Source: Paraburkholderia bannensis (lineage in GTDB: Bacteria > Pseudomonadota > Gammaproteobacteria > Burkholderiales > Burkholderiaceae). From it: DNA of 64,000 nucleotides. The notes under the pieces were generated by a model. It made no database searches, was not told the origin of the DNA, and saw nothing but the letters and a program-made list of their open reading frames with translations. Positions 17,725 through 26,296 of the stretch are shown here, piece after piece; within the stretch, counting starts at the first letter, position 1, and each line of letters opens with the position of its first letter. The translations under genes were made by a program, and so were the position numbers. The DNA is taken from contig NZ_JACHBW010000012.1 in the NCBI RefSeq assembly GCF_014200455.1, forward strand, positions 186,001 to 250,000, read 5' to 3'.

Positions 17725-19194
17725 ATGACTGCGATCCACCTCGAACGCCTCTTCATCGACGGCGCCTATACCGACGCCACCAGCGCCGAAACCTTCGAAA
17801 CCCGCAATCCGGCCACGGGCGCGACGCTCGCGACCGTCCAGCAGGCCAGCGCCGCCGATATCGACCGCGCGGTGCAGTCCGCGCGTGACGCTCAGCGCGT
17901 GTGGGCCGCCATGACCGCGATGCAGCGCTCGCGCATTCTGCGCCGCGCCGTGGAGTTGCTGCGCGAGCGCAACGACGAACTCGCTGAACTCGAAATGCTC
18001 GATACCGGCAAGCCGATCGCCGAAACCCGCAGCGTCGATATCGTCACGGGCGCGGACGTGATCGAGTACTACGCGGGTCTCGCGCCCGCACTCGAAGGCC
18101 AGCAGATTCCGTTGCGCGAGAGTTCTTTCGTCTACACGCGGCGCGAGCCGCTGGGCGTGACAGCCGGCATCGGCGCGTGGAATTACCCCCTGCAGATCGC
18201 CTGCTGGAAGTCCGCGCCCGCGCTGGCAGCCGGTAACGCCATGATTTTCAAGCCCAGCGAGATCACGCCGCTGTCCGCCTCACGCCTTGCACAGATCTAT
18301 GTCGAAGCGGGCGTGCCGGCTGGCGTGTTCAACGTCGTGCAAGGCGATGCACGCGTGGGCGCCCTGCTCAGCACGCATCCCGGCATCGGGAAAATTTCGT
18401 TTACCGGCGGCGTGGAAACCGGCAAGAAAGTGATGGCCGCAGCGGGCGGCTCGTCGCTCAAGGAAGTCACGATGGAATTGGGCGGCAAGTCGCCGCTCAT
18501 CGTGTTCGAAGACGCCGATCTCGACCGTGCCGCCGACATCGCCGTGACGGCCAACTTCTTCAGCGCGGGCCAGGTGTGTACCAATGGCACGCGCGTATTC
18601 GTGCATCGCGCCGTGCGCGAGGCTTTCGAAGCGCGCGTGATCGAGCGCGTGGCGCGCATCCGCGTGGGCCAGCCCGCCGATCCCGCCACCAACTTCGGCC
18701 CGCTCGCAAGCGCCGCGCAGCTCGAAAAGGTGCTGGGCTATATCGAAAGCGGCAAGCGCGAAGGCGCGCGGCTGCTTGCCGGCGGCGCACGTCTTGTAGA
18801 CGGCGCTTTCGCGCACGGTCAGTTCGTCCAGCCGACGGTGTTCTCCGATTGCCGCGACGACATGCAGATCGTGCGAGAAGAGATTTTTGGCCCAGTCATG
18901 AGCATTCTCGCATTCGATGAGGAAACCGAAGTAATCGAGCGCGCGAACGATACGCTCTATGGTCTTGCCGCCGGCGTAGTCACCGAAAGCCTTTCGCGCG
19001 CGCATCGCGTGATTCACCGGCTGGAAGCCGGCATTTGCTGGATCAACACCTGGGGCGAATCGCCCGCCGAAATGCCCGTAGGCGGCTACAAGCAGTCGGG
19101 CGTGGGCCGCGAGAACGGAATCACCACGCTGGAGCATTACACGCGCATCAAGTCCGTGCAGGTTGAACTGGGACCGTATCAGCCTGTCTTCTAA
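17725..19194 (+). CDS. betB: Betaine aldehyde dehydrogenase
   Basis: The 489-residue enzyme oxidises betaine aldehyde to glycine betaine with NAD(P). The catalytic Glu lies in TMELGGKSP (residue 251) and the catalytic Cys in AGQVCTNGTRVF (residue 285). The fold's GIGAWNYPLQIACWKSAPAL segment lies near residue 148. The ATG at 17725 gives the standard N-terminus. It lies between betI and betA in one operon. Confidence 0.97.
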   Translation: MTAIHLERLFIDGAYTDATSAETFETRNPATGATLATVQQASAADIDRAVQSARDAQRVWAAMTAMQRSRILRRAVELLRERNDELAELEMLDTGKPIAETRSVDIVTGADVIEYYAGLAPALEGQQIPLRESSFVYTRREPLGVTAGIGAWNYPLQIACWKSAPALAAGNAMIFKPSEITPLSASRLAQIYVEAGVPAGVFNVVQGDARVGALLSTHPGIGKISFTGGVETGKKVMAAAGGSSLKEVTMELGGKSPLIVFEDADLDRAADIAVTANFFSAGQVCTNGTRVFVHRAVREAFEARVIERVARIRVGQPADPATNFGPLASAAQLEKVLGYIESGKREGARLLAGGARLVDGAFAHGQFVQPTVFSDCRDDMQIVREEIFGPVMSILAFDEETEVIERANDTLYGLAAGVVTESLSRAHRVIHRLEAGICWINTWGESPAEMPVGGYKQSGVGRENGITTLEHYTRIKSVQVELGPYQPVF

Positions 19195-19219
19195 ACGCGC
19201 CGCAGAGGAGGAACCGCAG

Positions 19220-20938
19220 ATGGCCGCGCAGGAGTACGACTACATCATCATCGGCGCGGGATCGGCGGGCAATGTGCTCGCCACGCGTCTCACCGAAGAC
19301 CCCGACGTCAAGGTGCTGCTGCTTGAAGCCGGTGGTCCCGACTATCGCTTCGACTTTCGCACGCAGATGCCCGCGGCGCTCGCCTACCCCTTGCAGGGAC
19401 GCCGCTATAACTGGGCCTATGAAACCGATCCCGAACCGCATATGGACAACCGCCGCATGGAATGCGGTCGCGGCAAGGGATTGGGCGGTTCGTCGCTCAT
19501 CAACGGCATGTGCTATATCCGCGGCAATGCGCTCGACTACGATGGCTGGAGCGCGATAAAAGGTCTGGAAAACTGGAGCTATCTGGACTGCCTGCCGTAT
19601 TTTCGCAAGGCGGAAACGCGCGATGTCGGCGCAAACGAATATCACGGCGGCGATGGCCCCGTACACGTGACGACCAGCAAGCCTGGCGTGAATCCCCTTT
19701 TCGAAGCGATGATCGAAGCGGGCGTGCAGGCGGGCTACCCGCGCACGGACGATCTCAACGGCTACCGTCAGGAAGGTTTCGGCCCAATGGATCGCACCGT
19801 CACGGCCAGGGGGCGGCGCGCGAGCACCGCGCGCGGCTATCTCGACCAGGCGCGCCATCGGCCCAACCTCGACATTGTCACGCACGCCGTCACCGACCGC
19901 ATTCTCTTTAGCGGCAAGCGCGCGCGCGGCGTCGTCTTTATGGACGGCCCCGCGCGCGTGACGCGCCATGCACGCCGCGAAGTGCTGCTGTGCGCAGGCG
20001 CGATTGCTTCGCCGCAGATTCTGCAACGCTCCGGCGTCGGTCCCGGCGAATGGCTGAAAGAACTCGATATACCCGTTGTGCTGGACCTGCCGGGCGTGGG
20101 CCGCAATCTTCAGGACCACCTGGAGATGTACATGCAGTACGCGTGCAAGGAACCGGTCTCGCTTTACCCTGCACTGAAGCTGCGCAATCAACCGGCGATT
20201 GGCCTTGAATGGATGCTGCGCGGCACCGGCATCGGGGCGAGTAATCATTTCGAGGCAGGCGGCTTTATCCGCACACGCGACGACGATCCGTGGCCCAATA
20301 TCCAGTATCACTTTCTGCCGGTCGCGATCAATTACAACGGCAGCAACGCCATCGAAATGCACGGCTTTCAGGCGCATGTGGGATCGATGCGTTCGCCTAG
20401 CCGTGGACGCGTGAAACTGCGCTCGCGCGATCCGCGCCAGCATCCGTCGATTCTTTTCAACTATATGGCCGAGGCGCTCGACTGGCGCGAGTTCCGCGAC
20501 GCTATCCGCATCACGCGCGAGATCATCGCGCAACCCGCGCTCGATCGTTTCCGTGGCCGTGAGTTGAATCCTGGCGCGGATATGCAAACCGACGCCCAGA
20601 TCGACGCCTTCGTGCGTAGTCGCGCGGAAACGGCTTACCACCCGTCCTGTTCTTGCCCGATGGGCTACGACAATATGGCCGTGGTGGATGCCGAAGGACG
20701 CGTGCATGGCATCGACGGCCTGCGCGTGGTGGACGCGTCGATCATGCCGCTGATCACCACCGGCAACCTCAACGCGCCGACCATCATGATGGCCGAGAAG
20801 ATCGCCGATCGCATTCGTGGCCGCGCGGCGCTCGAACGCGTGAATACCCCGTATTACGTGGCGAACGGCGCGCCCGCGCGTGGCGGTGTGGTGGCGCAGC
20901 CCATGTCCGGGTATAGCGGACAGCCCGCAACGGTCTAG
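19220..20938 (+). CDS. betA: Choline dehydrogenase
   Basis: The 572-residue GMC-family flavoprotein oxidises choline to betaine aldehyde at the membrane. The N-terminal FAD motif is YDYIIIGAGSAGNVLATRL, followed by MECGRGKGLGGSSLINGMCY. The C-terminal catalytic region has TAYHPSCSCPMGYDNMAVVD and VVDASIMPLITTGNLNAPT. AGAGGAGG lies 9 bp before the ATG at 19220. It is the last gene of betIBA and is followed by a strong terminator. Confidence 0.97.
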   Translation: MAAQEYDYIIIGAGSAGNVLATRLTEDPDVKVLLLEAGGPDYRFDFRTQMPAALAYPLQGRRYNWAYETDPEPHMDNRRMECGRGKGLGGSSLINGMCYIRGNALDYDGWSAIKGLENWSYLDCLPYFRKAETRDVGANEYHGGDGPVHVTTSKPGVNPLFEAMIEAGVQAGYPRTDDLNGYRQEGFGPMDRTVTARGRRASTARGYLDQARHRPNLDIVTHAVTDRILFSGKRARGVVFMDGPARVTRHARREVLLCAGAIASPQILQRSGVGPGEWLKELDIPVVLDLPGVGRNLQDHLEMYMQYACKEPVSLYPALKLRNQPAIGLEWMLRGTGIGASNHFEAGGFIRTRDDDPWPNIQYHFLPVAINYNGSNAIEMHGFQAHVGSMRSPSRGRVKLRSRDPRQHPSILFNYMAEALDWREFRDAIRITREIIAQPALDRFRGRELNPGADMQTDAQIDAFVRSRAETAYHPSCSCPMGYDNMAVVDAEGRVHGIDGLRVVDASIMPLITTGNLNAPTIMMAEKIADRIRGRAALERVNTPYYVANGAPARGGVVAQPMSGYSGQPATV

Positions 20939-20963
20939 CAGACCCAAGCATCGCTGAAGTGCG

Positions 20964-20999
20964 AAGCCCCTGATCTGCAGGCAGATCAGGGGCTTTTTC
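20964..20999 (+). terminator. Rho-independent terminator after betA
   Basis: A perfect 15-bp stem (AAGCCCCTGATCTGC with its complement at 20981-20995) and a very small loop are followed by TTTT. It ends the betIBA transcript 25 bp after betA. Confidence 0.9.
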
Positions 21000-21102
21000 A
21001 ACTCCTCGATGAACGCAAGCGGCGCGACCCGAAACTGGACTTCCAGTCACAGGTCACGCCGCCATTCCCGATCCAATTTCGAATGCTGGCTTTAATGCGC
21101 GT

Positions 21103-22749
21103 TTAAACCCGCGCCGCAAAGGAATGCGAAACCGCAACCGTCAACGCGGCCAGCACCAGCGCGCCATAAGGCGCCAGCGACTTCCACGCGCTACGCGCAG
21201 TCGTTTCCAGTTCCATGTCATGCGCGCTACCCGCCGGAAAGCGGCCGCGATCCTGCCAGTAGTGGCGATAGGCAAACACCGGCACGATCAGCAGCACGGC
21301 AAAGAGCCCATCGCGCAAAGTGTTTTCGCCTTGCAGGTTCGCGCCCGCGCCCACGAACACGAGATTGGCATACCCGCACACCGCACCGGCCGCCAACAAC
21401 CACGCCGGGCAACGGAACGGCCGATGCCACGTGGGACGGTCCATGCGATGAATCCATCCCGACTGGAGATTCAGGAATACGAACAGCATGTAACAGACGT
21501 TGGAGATCGACAGCACCGTCATGTAATCGGACATCGCCAGCAGAATCAGATTGAAACCGAGGTCGGTCCACATCGCCGCCGTGGGCGCGCCGTGTTCGTT
21601 CACGCGCGAAAGATAACGCGGCAACCAGCCATCGACAGAAGCCTGATAGAGCGTGCGCGACGAACCCATCATCGATGTCATCACGATCAGCAGGATCGAG
21701 AGCATCAGCATGACCACCACCATGTTGCCCACCCACGCGCCGCCGCCAACGATCGAGGCCATGGCCGTACCGACGCCGGTGCCGTCGCCGATCGCCGGAT
21801 CGAGCATCGCCTGGGTGCCGAGCGCACCCTGAAACGCAAGCGGCACCAGCGTCATCACGACGAGGCACAACGCGCCCGACCAGAAGATCGCGCGCGCCGT
21901 ATCACGGCGCGGGTCGCGGAATTCGCGCGTATAACAGACCGCCGTTTCGAAGCCGTATGATGCCCAGCCCGCCATGAACATCGCGCCAAGCGCCATCACC
22001 ACGCCCTGTCCATTCCATGCGCCAAATAGCGACGCCGTGAGATTGCCGCGCGCATCATGACCCAGCGGCAGCAGCGGGAACAGGCGTTGGCTGGGAATGT
22101 CGCCCGTCACGAACGGCACGATGCCGACGATCAGGAGCGGCGTGAGCGATGCGATGCCCAGGATCTTTTGCGTGCGCGCCGCTTTCGATGCGCCGCTATG
22201 TTGCAATCGGAAAGTGATGAGCAGGAACGCTGCCGCGATCAGAAACGTAGCGTTGATGCGCAGCGTGAGGCCGTGCTGGATAAAGCCCAGATTGGCAATG
22301 GTCCAGTGCCATTGACGCACGGCCGCTTCTGGCGGGAACAGCGTGGCGAGCGCGTAATTCGCGGCCAGTCCGCAACCGAGTGCGAGCATGGGCGACCACG
22401 CGAGCCAGTTGCACCATACGGAAACGGGCGCGACCAGTTTGCTGTAGCGCACCCAGCCAATCGCGCCATAAACCGATGCGCCGCCCGACTTGTGTGGAAA
22501 AAGGCCTGAAATTTCAGCGTAGGTTGCACTCTGGATCAGGCCCATCGTGATCGAAGCGATCCAGATCGCCCATGCGGGCTGGCCGACGGTGGCGCACACG
22601 CCGCCCAGAGTGAACAGCACGCCCGCAGGCACGCCGCTCGTCACCCAGAACGCGTCTTTCCAGGTGAGACCGCGCCGCAGTCCGGAGCCCGGGCTCTCGC
22701 TCGCGCGGCCTTGTTCCGCGCTGCCTGTGCTGATTCCTGCTTGCTCCAT
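21103..22749 (-). CDS. APC-superfamily permease, probable choline/amine uptake
   Basis: This 548-residue membrane protein has about 12 hydrophobic segments and the APC-type start (LRRGLTWKDAFWVTSGVPAGVLFTLGG is typical of amino acid/polyamine permeases). A very good ribosome-binding site, AAAGGAGG, precedes the ATG at 22749. It faces the end of betIBA and follows the choline-binding protein gene, so choline or a related amine is a likely substrate. It is not a BCCT-type BetT. The substrate is inferred from position only. Confidence 0.8.
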   Translation of the reverse strand: MEQAGISTGSAEQGRASESPGSGLRRGLTWKDAFWVTSGVPAGVLFTLGGVCATVGQPAWAIWIASITMGLIQSATYAEISGLFPHKSGGASVYGAIGWVRYSKLVAPVSVWCNWLAWSPMLALGCGLAANYALATLFPPEAAVRQWHWTIANLGFIQHGLTLRINATFLIAAAFLLITFRLQHSGASKAARTQKILGIASLTPLLIVGIVPFVTGDIPSQRLFPLLPLGHDARGNLTASLFGAWNGQGVVMALGAMFMAGWASYGFETAVCYTREFRDPRRDTARAIFWSGALCLVVMTLVPLAFQGALGTQAMLDPAIGDGTGVGTAMASIVGGGAWVGNMVVVMLMLSILLIVMTSMMGSSRTLYQASVDGWLPRYLSRVNEHGAPTAAMWTDLGFNLILLAMSDYMTVLSISNVCYMLFVFLNLQSGWIHRMDRPTWHRPFRCPAWLLAAGAVCGYANLVFVGAGANLQGENTLRDGLFAVLLIVPVFAYRHYWQDRGRFPAGSAHDMELETTARSAWKSLAPYGALVLAALTVAVSHSFAARV

Positions 22750-22760
22750 CTATCTCCTCC

Positions 22761-22784
22761 TTTGTTCAACGCTAATCGAACAAA
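22761..22784. promoter_or_regulatory. Perfect inverted repeat overlapping the permease leader
   Basis: TTTGTTC at 22761-22767 and GAACAAA at 22778-22784 form perfect 7-bp arms with a 10-bp spacer. The repeat lies 12-35 bp upstream of the permease ATG and its proximal arm overlaps the ribosome-binding site. It could be an operator for a dimeric regulator or an mRNA hairpin that hides the site. It differs from the BetI palindrome. Confidence 0.5.
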
Positions 22785-22958
22785 ATTACCGGGCCTATCG
22801 GTGCCTGCTCTGATTTCCGCTGCCGTGCAGCGCACTACACGTACACAATTCGCGGCGGAAATCCGCAGACAAAAAGGGCGAGAGTGCGCACACTCCATGC
22901 CTGCGGCCCTGTTCGACTGCTTTTATGCACTACCTCATTCGCTACCTCATTTGCTACG

Positions 22959-23909
22959 TCACTGCGCGCCCACGTAGGCCCGCACAGCCGGCAGACCGGG
23001 CTTGCCGTCCAGCGTCGTCACGCCCGCGAGCCATTTATCGAGCACCTGCGGATTGCCCTTGAGCCACGCGGCGGCGGCCTTCTGCGGGTCTTCCTTGTTC
23101 ATGATCGGCACCATCAGATGATTTTCGATCGAGGTCGTAAATTGCAGGTTGGAAACGAGCTTCGCGACATTCGGGCAACGCGCGCTGTAGTCGGGCGGCA
23201 CGGCAGTCAGCACGCGCGCTTCGCCATAGTTCGGGCCGAATACCGCATCGCCGCCGGTGAGGTAGTCGATCTTCATCTGCACATTCATCGGATGCGGCTC
23301 CCAACCGAGGAACACAATCCATTGCTTGTCGCGAATCGCGCGATTGACCTGCACGAGCATGCCTGCCTCGCTCGACTCCACCAGCTTGAACTTGCCCAGA
23401 TCGAACTGATTGGCGCTGATCATTTTCTGGATCAGCGCATTGCCGTCGTTGCCCGGCTCGATGCCGTAGATACGGCCTTGCAGTTTGTCCGCGTATCTGG
23501 CGATGTCCTGAAACGAATGCAGGCCACCCTGATAAACGTAATCGGGCACGGCCAGCGTATATTTCGCGCCCGTGAGATTGGGCGTATTGAGCACCTTGAT
23601 CGTGCCGGCCTTCACGAAAGGCTCGATGATCGGGTCCATGGTGGGCGACCAGTAACCAAGAAACACGTCGATCTGTTTCGACTTCAGGCCCGCAAACGTG
23701 ATGGGCACCGAGGCGAGCGTGGTGGTGGGCGCATAGCCCAGGCCCGCGAGAATGGTCGAGGCAAGCCCCGTCGTCGCGGCGATATCGGTCCAGCCGACAT
23801 CGGCGAAGCGCACGCTCTTGCACGCGGCCGGATCGGCGGCGAAGGCGCTGGAGCACGCGAACGCCGTCAGCGCGGCGGCGCAAACCGGGACTGTTCTGAA
23901 TCGGGCCAT
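22959..23909 (-). CDS. choX: Choline ABC transporter substrate-binding protein
   Basis: The 316-residue precursor has a signal peptide ending SSAFAAD near residue 24. The mature part carries the choline-box residues known from Sinorhizobium ChoX: Trp and Asp in DVGWTDIAATT, Trp in FLGYWSPTMDP, Tyr in VPDYVYQGG, Asn in EPGNDGN and Trp in FLGWEPHPMN. It should bind choline in the periplasm. No permease (ChoW) or ATPase (ChoV) gene adjoins it, so it is an orphan binding protein here. I chose the ATG at 23909 because the frame upstream lacks a signal-peptide-like start. Confidence 0.9.
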   Translation of the reverse strand: MARFRTVPVCAAALTAFACSSAFAADPAACKSVRFADVGWTDIAATTGLASTILAGLGYAPTTTLASVPITFAGLKSKQIDVFLGYWSPTMDPIIEPFVKAGTIKVLNTPNLTGAKYTLAVPDYVYQGGLHSFQDIARYADKLQGRIYGIEPGNDGNALIQKMISANQFDLGKFKLVESSEAGMLVQVNRAIRDKQWIVFLGWEPHPMNVQMKIDYLTGGDAVFGPNYGEARVLTAVPPDYSARCPNVAKLVSNLQFTTSIENHLMVPIMNKEDPQKAAAAWLKGNPQVLDKWLAGVTTLDGKPGLPAVRAYVGAQ

Positions 23910-24258
23910 CTCATTCTCCTTGGTAGTCGTCGTATCGATCGCTAACGTGTGGCGGAGCGGCGCTGCGAGCCATGCGGCCTGCGAGGCCGTCCGATGCTCA
24001 ATCCTCGCGCGGCAAAATGCGCGCGAACGTAGCAAACGCGACGACGACTTGCGCGGAAGCGACAAGGGAGAAAGAGGCGGCTTTGGGGCGGCGCACAAGC
24101 CGCGAAAGCCTGCGTCGGGGTTACGAAAACCTGACGCTTTTGGAGCGATTGTGAGGAGAGTCGGGAGGCCGCGTGCGAGCGCACGCGACGTTCAAGCGGA
24201 GAGACAAGCGTTTTTGAATCGAGCGGCTCCAGTTCGAACCGCTTGAATTCTTGCGGAA
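23910..24258. other. Intergenic region upstream of choX
   Basis: This 349-bp stretch between choX and the PsiE gene presumably holds the choX promoter. I see no convincing gene, strong promoter or long repeat in it. Confidence 0.5.
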
Positions 24259-24693
24259 TTACCGGGTTTCTTCGGTCTTCTGTGCGACCGTATCACTGGG
24301 GTATTTGAACTGGCCGTAGCGAATCATCAGCACACCCAGCGCGATCAGAACGATGGCGCCCGCCGAGGCGAGCAGATGCAGTTCGGTATTCATGCCCGCG
24401 CGCAGGATCAGATCCCGCGCGATCGACACCATCGCAATGTAGAGCGGGAAACGCACCGGCAATTGACCCGCCTTGAGATACTGGCCGACCATCGCGAACA
24501 CTTCGAGGTAAAGGAACATCAGCAGCAGATCGGTCAGCGACACGCCGTCTGAGTTCACCATGCGCCAGATCAGATGCACCATCGCGGCAACCGTGCCGAT
24601 GCCGATGATGAAAAGGCCGAACAGCTCAGCCATTTCCATCGCGCTTTCGAGCCGCCCCTTGATCGCTTTCTGCAACGCGTGTTCGTATTTCAT
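24259..24693 (-). CDS. PsiE-family phosphate-starvation-inducible membrane protein
   Basis: The 144-residue protein has four hydrophobic segments (about residues 22-45, 58-78, 84-104 and 108-128), the usual PsiE layout. Conserved features include DLLLMFLYLEVFAMVGQYL and PVRFPLYIAMVSIARDLIL. The ATG at 24693 gives the usual N-terminus. PsiE proteins are inner-membrane proteins induced by phosphate limitation in Escherichia coli; their function is unknown. It seems unrelated to its neighbours. Confidence 0.88.
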   Translation of the reverse strand: MKYEHALQKAIKGRLESAMEMAELFGLFIIGIGTVAAMVHLIWRMVNSDGVSLTDLLLMFLYLEVFAMVGQYLKAGQLPVRFPLYIAMVSIARDLILRAGMNTELHLLASAGAIVLIALGVLMIRYGQFKYPSDTVAQKTEETR

Positions 24694-24815
24694 ATGCCCT
24701 GAGTTCCTTCGAATCAATTCAGTCAAACCGAACGGGCAATCGTATCGCGAGAATATGAACGCAAGGAAATACAAATGAAATCGTGTTGTAAGCTAACGAC
24801 GACATCGGAGACGCT

Positions 24816-25640
24816 TTAGTGACCCGGCGGCCCCACGCGAATATCGGCCAGCAGTACGGTGAGTTCGCGCGCCGCGTGGCTCAGATCGGGGAAGGCGCGT
24901 GCGCGCAGAGCCGCGAGATCCGGCGCGGATTCAGTAGTGGTGACACCAAGCGCCATTGGCATGCGCCATTGCCCGGCTCGCAGCGGCAACGCAATTGAGC
25001 CATATGCGGCCTGCTCAAAAATCTCCTGCGTCGCGCATACGCCCCACTCTCTCAGTGCTTCAAATGACGATTCGATAGTTTTCCTTATCATTGAGGCTTG
25101 CGCGCCGGCCGCCTCCAGCAGGCGCAGAAAATAGCGGCGGCGCTCGTATTCGGGCAAGCCCCAGAGCCACGCATGCCCTATGGCGGTGCGCTCCATGGGC
25201 GCGAGCCTGCCGACTCCCACGCGCGGCGATTCGACGCACGCCGTCGATCCCGTCGATCCCGTCGATCCCCCTGACGCCGCGCCATACGCCACGGTGAGCA
25301 TATCGAGCTGGTCCGGCACCGCGAGCGCGACGGCCATGTCCAGTTTGTCGGCGAGCGCCTGGATGACCGGCGTGGCGGCGCGCGCAATCGGATCGGCGTC
25401 GAGCCAGGCCTGCCCGATGCCAGCCACGCCGGAGGCCAGTTCGAAACGCGTACCGCCCGCCGCGTGGCGCAGATAGCCGAGATGGAGCAGCGTGGCCGCA
25501 AGCCGCGCTACGGCCGTGCGCGGCAGCCCCGTGCGCTGGGCCAGTTCGCTAGCGCAGAGCGACGCGCTGTGGGCGCGGAAGGCCCGCAGCACTTGCAGGC
25601 CGCGATCGAGTGTCAAGGTGACCGGCGCGTCGTGCGGCAT
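24816..25640 (-). CDS. IclR-family transcriptional regulator
   Basis: This protein of about 274 residues has an N-terminal winged helix (ASELAQRTGLPRTAVARLAATLLHLGYL near residue 30) and an IclR effector domain from about residue 80. A Gly-Ser-Thr triplet repeat encoded by three copies of GTCGATCCC (25243-25269) sits inside the effector domain, probably in a surface loop. The start is either the ATG at 25640 or the GTG at 25646 that overlaps the preceding stop; a G-run 6 bp upstream favours the ATG. The effector is unknown. It follows a truncated IclR gene in the same direction. Confidence 0.85.
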   Translation of the reverse strand: MPHDAPVTLTLDRGLQVLRAFRAHSASLCASELAQRTGLPRTAVARLAATLLHLGYLRHAAGGTRFELASGVAGIGQAWLDADPIARAATPVIQALADKLDMAVALAVPDQLDMLTVAYGAASGGSTGSTGSTACVESPRVGVGRLAPMERTAIGHAWLWGLPEYERRRYFLRLLEAAGAQASMIRKTIESSFEALREWGVCATQEIFEQAAYGSIALPLRAGQWRMPMALGVTTTESAPDLAALRARAFPDLSHAARELTVLLADIRVGPPGH

Positions 25641-25642
25641 GG

Positions 25643-26023
25643 TCACCCCCGGGGGGCGTCCAGCGAGCGCTGCGCCGGATCGGCAATGGCGGCGTAACCG
25701 AGTGCGAGCGCGGCGGGAGCGAGCGCGTACAGGCGGGTCGCCTCGTCTTGCTGCACGTAGCCCAGCACCAGCAGCGAATGGAGCAGACGCGATACCGTGG
25801 GCGCAGGGATGCCCGTTTCCTGTGCGATGTCGAGATTGCCGAGCCAGGCGCGGCCTCGCCCAAACGCGCAGAGAATGGCCAGACCGCGCGCGAGCGGCAC
25901 GACCATCGGCTCGCTCTCTGCGCGTTTTCCCTGGGGCGTGGCGGCCCGAATATCGTTTGCGCTTTGCGTGTTGTCGTGACGCCTTGCGCGCGGCGTCGGC
26001 GATTGGAGCCTGTCGGGAGCCAT
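25643..26023 (-). pseudogene. IclR-type DNA-binding domain without effector domain
   Basis: The 126-residue frame contains a whole IclR winged helix (LDIAQETGIPAPTVSRLLHSLLVLGYV near residue 63-90) but stops after the first residues of what should be the effector domain (ALALGYAAIADPAQRSLDAPRG). IclR proteins are normally about 250-280 residues. The stop lies next to a CCCCCCGGGGG tract and overlaps the start of a full-length IclR gene. It may be a remnant of a tandem duplication, or a free DNA-binding protein that competes with its neighbour. Confidence 0.65.
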
Positions 26024-26220
26024 GGGCGTCTCCGTCTGAGCGACTCGAAGGGATGGTGCGCTGTTTATGGGGCTTAAGCGATGGACACCTTACCTCCCGA
26101 AATGCTACTACGATCGCGCGATCGCCTGGGAGCGCTTTATGGCGGCCCGCGTGAAGTTTTTGTGGCTATCTTTAGTAGCGCTACGCATGTCTGCGCTCCG
26201 GGCACGCGCATAAGCAAAAC

Positions 26221-26262
26221 GGCCGGTGATTCAAAGAACGATCGTCCTTTAAATCACCGGCC
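26221..26262 (-). terminator. 42-bp palindrome, probable terminator of the dehydrogenase operon
   Basis: Two 21-bp half sites match at 19 positions, beginning GGCCGGTGATT on each strand. Read leftwards it lies 35 bp after the cytochrome c stop and is followed by GTTTTGCTT. That suits a terminator for the three-gene dehydrogenase operon, but its symmetry would also suit an IclR operator. Confidence 0.6.
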
Positions 26263-26296
26263 ATCTGATTGCCGCAGTTGATATTGCGCTACGGCA

